A stretch of DNA of 9,352 bases from Acidithiobacillus sp. Lineage in GTDB: Bacteria > Pseudomonadota > Gammaproteobacteria > Acidithiobacillales > Acidithiobacillaceae. Each line of letters starts with the position of its first letter. The stretch's first letter is position 1. The notes beneath the pieces were generated by a model. The model saw only the letters and a list, made by a program, of their open reading frames with translations. It ran no database searches and had not been told where the DNA came from. Where the stretch lies: positions 1 through 9,352 of the forward strand of contig JAPTWR010000079.1 in NCBI GenBank assembly GCA_028065135.1. Direction: 5' to 3'. Made by a program: the position numbers and the translations under genes. Below, piece by piece: positions 7,219 through 9,352 of the stretch.

Positions 7219-7247
7219 TTGACGCACGTTGCACAGAAGGCTAGGAT
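7219..7247 (+). promoter_or_regulatory. promoter of tRNA-Asn
   Basis: TTGACG (7219-7224, five of six) and TAGGAT (7242-7247, four of six) are exactly 17 bases apart. Transcription would begin about five bases before the mature tRNA 5' end. The spacing and placement are very good. Confidence 0.75.
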
Positions 7248-7258
7248 ACGCGCACTTT

Positions 7259-7334
7259 TCCCCGGTAGCTCAGTCGGTAGAGCGGGTGACTGTTAATCAC
7301 TAGGTCGGCAGTTCGAGCCTGTCCCGGGGAGCCA
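7259..7334 (+). tRNA. tRNA-Asn, anticodon GUU
   Basis: A 76-base cloverleaf with the CCA end encoded. The acceptor stem TCCCCGG pairs with CCGGGGA, followed by discriminator G and CCA (7332-7334). The D arm has AGCTCAGTCGGTAGAGC. The anticodon arm is GGTGA-CTGTTAA-TCACT with GTT at 7292-7294, decoding AAC/AAU. The T arm has the GTTCGAG core. It has its own promoter and a terminator ten bases downstream, so it is a single-gene unit. tRNA 3' halves are frequent attachment sites for integrases, and the content downstream looks accessory. No second copy of the tRNA 3' end is visible in the window. Confidence 0.98.
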
Positions 7335-7343
7335 AGTAAAAAC

Positions 7344-7380
7344 AAAGGGTTACGATGAAAAATCGCAACCCTTTTTGTTT
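7344..7380 (+). terminator. intrinsic terminator after tRNA-Asn
   Basis: The stem AAAGGGTT/AACCCTTT (7344-7351 with 7367-7374) continues past one A-C mismatch into CGAT/ATCG around a GAAAA loop, and is followed by the T-rich run TTTTTGTTT ending at 7380. Confidence 0.85.
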
Positions 7381-7420
7381 GCCTGGGGCAAATTCAGGGT
7401 AAATTGGAGTCAGTCTAAAT

Positions 7421-7473
7421 CGGCTGCCCGGAACTGAAATCACACATTCCGGTAATCAGTATCTCTACAGCCG
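7421..7473. repeat. nested inverted repeats upstream of the AlpA-like gene
   Basis: The outer arms CGGCTG (7421-7426) and CAGCCG (7468-7473) enclose the inner arms CCGGAA (7428-7433) and TTCCGG (7447-7452) with 13 bases between the inner arms. The right outer arm touches the GGGAG ribosome-binding site (7473-7477) of the small helix-turn-helix gene. It could be an operator, a recombination-accessory site or an RNA fold that affects translation. Only the base pairing is observed. Confidence 0.5.
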
Positions 7474-7482
7474 GGAGTACTT

Positions 7483-7653
7483 ATGGAAGACCGATTTCTA
7501 CGCATCGAAGAAGCGGTACGCGTACTGGGAATACATCCGAAATCCCTGTGGCGCTGGTTGCGCCAAGGGGTGGTGCCACCCCCACTGGCATTGAGCCCAC
7601 ACGTCAAAGGCTGGTGGCTCAGCGAAGTCCGGGAGTGGGGCGCTCGAGGGTAG
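7483..7653 (+). CDS. AlpA/excisionase-like small helix-turn-helix protein
   Basis: A 56-residue protein. The segment RFLRIEEAVRVLGIHPKSLWRWLRQG (4-29) has the winged-helix MerR/AlpA pattern: an initial strand, the EEAVRVLGI helix, a turn at HPKS and the recognition helix LWRWLRQG. It is followed by PPPLALSPHVKGWWLSEVREW, which matches the AlpA-type wing and closing helix. Relatives are phage and integrative-element regulators or directionality factors; AlpA of cryptic prophage CP4-57 controls integrase expression. The start is the ATG at 7483, preceded by GGGAG at five bases. It begins about 100 bases after the tRNA-Asn terminator, with nested inverted repeats in between, and converges with the histidine phosphatase gene. 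Family by eye; the role in excision is an inference because no integrase is visible. Confidence 0.75.
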   Translation: MEDRFLRIEEAVRVLGIHPKSLWRWLRQGVVPPPLALSPHVKGWWLSEVREWGARG

Positions 7654-7672
7654 TGCCACCGGCGTTCCGTTT

Positions 7673-7689
7673 ACAGGCGCGCTGCCTGT
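7673..7689. repeat. small hairpin between convergent genes
   Basis: ACAGGC (7673-7678) and GCCTGT (7684-7689) form a six-base perfect stem with a five-base loop in the gap between the AlpA-like gene and the histidine phosphatase gene. No T-run follows on either strand, so a terminator role is doubtful. Confidence 0.35.
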
Positions 7690-7728
7690 GCGGTGCTTCC
7701 ACCGTTGCAGGGCGGGGACTTCGTGCCT

Positions 7729-8259
7729 TCAACCCAGGCGGGAAATGCTGCCGGGGTCCAGGTGCAGATGCTCCCCAAAGCGCAGCTCCAGCCCGAGCCA
7801 ACGGGTGGCCAGCGCCCGCAAAATATCGCCGTGGGCAAAGCACAGCACATGCCTGTGGCCCTTCTCATCCCACTCCCGGAGCAGTTCATCGCAACGGGCG
7901 CTGACGGCGTCCAGGCTTTCGCCACCCGGGGCGCCACACCGGAAAATGTTCCACGTCGGAATTCTTCCGCGAATCTCCGCCGTCGTCAGTCCCTCGTAGC
8001 GGCCATAGCCCCACTCACGGAGTCCGGGGCTCAGTTCAGGAACGGCGTAACCCGCAAGAAGGGCGGTGCGGAGGGCGCGCAGCTTCGGGCTGGAGTAAAC
8101 CCCGTCGAAAGGGCCCATCGCCATAAGGGGGTCCCGGAGCGCCTGCGCGTCTTTTCGCCCCTCCGCCGTCAACTCCACGTCGGTTACGGACGTGTGCCTG
8201 CCGCTACTCGCCCACTCGGTCATGCCGTGCCGCACCAGGGTGATGGATTCCAGGTTCAT
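7729..8259 (-). CDS. histidine phosphatase superfamily protein (phosphoglycerate mutase-like), short C-terminus
   Basis: A 176-residue cytoplasmic phosphatase of the phosphoglycerate-mutase-like superfamily. The catalytic RHG motif is LVRHGMTEW with His11. A YSSPKLRALRTA segment (55-66) supplies the second Arg, Glu82 is in LREWGYGRYEGL, and the second His is His143 in CFAHGDILRAL. Substrate is unknown; the group includes CobC, GpmB-like and sugar-phosphate phosphatases. The start is the ATG at 8259 with AGGAGG five bases upstream; the in-frame GTG at 8265 is too close to that site. The protein ends abruptly at SRLG. Homologues usually run on through a short strand, and shifted frames just past the stop read EGTKSP and then ALQRW, which suggests small indels. 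It follows the small membrane-protein gene 48 bases away on the same strand. Confidence 0.88.
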   Translation of the reverse strand: MNLESITLVRHGMTEWASSGRHTSVTDVELTAEGRKDAQALRDPLMAMGPFDGVYSSPKLRALRTALLAGYAVPELSPGLREWGYGRYEGLTTAEIRGRIPTWNIFRCGAPGGESLDAVSARCDELLREWDEKGHRHVLCFAHGDILRALATRWLGLELRFGEHLHLDPGSISRLG

Positions 8260-8307
8260 GCGCACCTCCTCGATTCCGCGCGGAATGCTGGATATGGCGG
8301 TTTCGTA

Positions 8308-8502
8308 CTAGGTGCTCCGTCTTGAGCCGCAAGACTTACCCCCGCCCAGTCTGAAAGTTGGGGCGTTACCGTACAGCCCCCGCGCCGCTAACCCGATTCC
8401 CAGAAGTCCGATGCCTACGAATATCCCCCGCACCCACCACCGGGTATCCAGAATGACTCCGGAGGCGAGGAGCATCATCCCCGGCCAGAATCCAAGCCCC
8501 AT
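8308..8502 (-). CDS. hypothetical small membrane protein (two hydrophobic segments)
   Basis: An open frame of 64 residues from the ATG at 8502. It has two hydrophobic stretches separated by a charged turn: LGFWPGMMLLASGVIL (3-18), DTRWWVR (19-25), and GIFVGIGLLGIGLAARGLYG (26-45), then a short polar tail. The pattern is that of a short helical-hairpin inner-membrane protein; I do not recognise a family. No good Shine-Dalgarno site precedes the ATG, and the frame stays open upstream for over 45 codons without another start, so the 5' end is uncertain. It is oriented with the histidine phosphatase and could be co-transcribed. It might also be a chance frame. Confidence 0.4.
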   Translation of the reverse strand: MGLGFWPGMMLLASGVILDTRWWVRGIFVGIGLLGIGLAARGLYGNAPTFRLGGGKSCGSRRST

Positions 8503-8514
8503 TCCCGTATGGGG

Positions 8515-8595
8515 GCGGTCAAGAAAAGCTGAAAAAAGCGCACCCTGGATAGACGCCGAGGGGCTCGACCCCCTTTTCGTCGGCGCGTTGACCGC
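8515..8595. repeat. intergenic inverted-repeat element with nested hairpin
   Basis: Perfect eight-base arms GCGGTCAA (8515-8522) and TTGACCGC (8588-8595) enclose a second stem, CGCCGA (8554-8559) with TCGGCG (8580-8585), and inside it GGGG (8560-8563) with CCCC (8569-8572) around a CTCGA loop. A TTTT run follows the inner stem. The arrangement resembles a small dispersed repeat or MITE, or a structured RNA; it also provides a weak rightward terminator-like hairpin. Only the pairing is seen, and copy number elsewhere is unknown. Confidence 0.45.
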
Positions 8596-8616
8596 TTCAG
8601 CGAACGGCGATAAGGT
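8588..8616 (+). promoter_or_regulatory. weak candidate promoter for the gene at the right edge
   Basis: TTGACC (8588-8593, five of six) and TAAGGT (8611-8616, three of six) are 17 bases apart, about 40 bases before the ATG at 8654. The -35 coincides with the right arm of the intergenic inverted repeat. The -10 match is poor. Confidence 0.25.
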
Positions 8617-8653
8617 CTGAACTAGGTATTTACGGTTAACGCCCAGGTGTGCA

Positions 8654-9352
8654 ATGTCCCAACCCGCAGCAAAAACTCAAGCACTGATTGATGCACTCAA
8701 TGAGTTTGCTATGTCGGGAGCGCAGCCGCCGGAGTTTCAGGGCGCGCAACTGCGGCGTGACATCGAAGCTATAAAAAAACAGCATGCTGCGGATGGCCTG
8801 ATGCTGGAAGGGATTTATGCGTTTTTGCAACACGACAAAACGGAAAGCCTGAGCAAGTTTCGCGGTGCTCGCGCCCTCAGCCAGGACCTTTACATACAAG
8901 AAAACTGCGCTATCACACTCAAACGACTTGGGGAAGCCGAACAGGCGGTCCAGATGTTGGCGAACCTCGCGCATATGAATCCGTCTGGGCGCATGCGATA
9001 CAGCTTGTCTCTCCTTACAGCCGGGGCCTATAGAATGGCCGTTGAGATGTATCGCGGCATTCCCAAGCATACCCCATCCCGGATGGACAACCTTTTGCCT
9101 GTTTTATGGGCCTTTGATACGCGGGATGAGGACACTATTGCCCGAATCCAATGTGCAATACAGTGGGTATGGGACCAGAACTCCTACGCGCTTACCACGC
9201 AAGTGGCAGCTTGGGATAACGAGGGAATCCTGCATGAATTGATACTGCCGGGCAATATAGAGGACAGCCGCCTTGATGCGTTAGAGTGGGGGGTGGAACG
9301 TGCGGTAAAAACGCAATTGTCCATTCCAGAGATGGGCAATCTTTCCATCAGT
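8654..9352 (+). CDS. helical-repeat (TPR-like) protein of unknown function, 3' part outside the window
   Basis: An uninterrupted frame of 233 codons from the ATG at 8654 to the right edge, without a stop. AGGTG (8645-8649) lies just upstream. The product is soluble and helix-rich, with no signal peptide or membrane segment. Residues about 45-140 read like successive helix pairs of a tetratricopeptide-type solenoid: DGLMLEGIYAFLQ, then SLSKFRGARALSQ, ENCAITLKRLGEAEQAVQMLANLAHMNP, and TAGAYRMAVEMYRGIPK. After about 150 it becomes acidic and Trp-containing (VLWAFDTRDEDTIARIQCAIQWVWDQN) with no motif I know. Codon use differs from the backbone (ATA, AGA, TTA and CTT appear), and bases 8881-8940 hold 29 G+C of 60 by hand count, against 34 of 60 at 2401-2460. 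This suggests transfer. No function is proposed. Confidence 0.75.
   Translation, partial: MSQPAAKTQALIDALNEFAMSGAQPPEFQGAQLRRDIEAIKKQHAADGLMLEGIYAFLQHDKTESLSKFRGARALSQDLYIQENCAITLKRLGEAEQAVQMLANLAHMNPSGRMRYSLSLLTAGAYRMAVEMYRGIPKHTPSRMDNLLPVLWAFDTRDEDTIARIQCAIQWVWDQNSYALTTQVAAWDNEGILHELILPGNIEDSRLDALEWGVERAVKTQLSIPEMGNLSIS

Noticed and set aside
7567..7582. Seven-base inverted repeat GGGGTGG/CCACCCC with a two-base spacer
   Set aside because: It falls inside the AlpA-like coding region, encoding VVPPP; chance from codon composition is enough.
8312..8620. Rightward 102-residue open frame overlapping the small membrane protein gene
   Set aside because: Pro/Ser-rich with no RBS or motif; it opposes a frame with coherent membrane helices.
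8515..8650. Integron attC-like site (GTTAAC near 8635 and nearby palindromes)
   Set aside because: The paired RYYYAAC and GTTRRRY core sites in the required arrangement are not present.

Overview
The window is GC-rich bacterial chromosome with dense coding, short intergenic gaps and Shine-Dalgarno sites. It carries ubiquinone synthesis (UbiG), the succinylase branch of lysine/diaminopimelate synthesis and two outer-envelope-type lipoproteins. This points to a Gram-negative proteobacterium, probably gammaproteobacterial or Acidithiobacillus-like; that placement is an inference from gene content and order, not a database match.

Left half (1-7129), chromosomal backbone. Almost everything is on the minus strand. 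At the left edge, dapC and the start of dapD are transcribed leftward 13 bases apart. An EamA/DMT-type permease gene runs rightward from the dapC promoter region and ends tail-to-tail, overlapping the next cluster by 39 bases. That cluster is a tightly overlapping leftward set: an MTA/SAH-type deaminase (mtaD-like), ubiG, and a HAD phosphatase best explained as MupP. Upstream lie two predicted lipoprotein peptidoglycan enzymes, an NlpC/P60 peptidase followed by an MltB-type lytic transglycosylase. The gene set therefore touches synthesis of the peptidoglycan cross-linking amino acid (DapC, DapD), cutting of the wall (NlpC/P60, MltB) and recovery of its sugar (MupP), alongside quinone methylation and removal of the SAH it produces.

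Middle (7130-7380). A divergent promoter region separates the NlpC/P60 gene from a rightward tRNA-Asn(GUU) gene, which has a clear promoter and its own intrinsic terminator.

Right part (7381-9352), accessory in character. Immediately after the tRNA terminator comes a 56-residue AlpA/excisionase-type helix-turn-helix gene preceded by nested inverted repeats. Next are a leftward histidine phosphatase with a possibly damaged C-terminus, a small two-helix membrane protein, an intergenic inverted-repeat/hairpin element, and a rightward helical-repeat protein of unknown function that runs off the right edge and is visibly lower in GC. A tRNA gene followed by an AlpA-like gene is the usual look of one end of an integrated element. 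No integrase, transposase or CRISPR array is visible in the window.

Most notable points: the permease has no usual start codon for its first membrane helix, but a one-base slip at a U_UUC_CCG heptamer would supply one; the NlpC/P60 protein has Ser where the third catalytic residue is normally His; the tRNA-Asn/AlpA junction looks like an island boundary; and the protein at the right edge is unrecognised.
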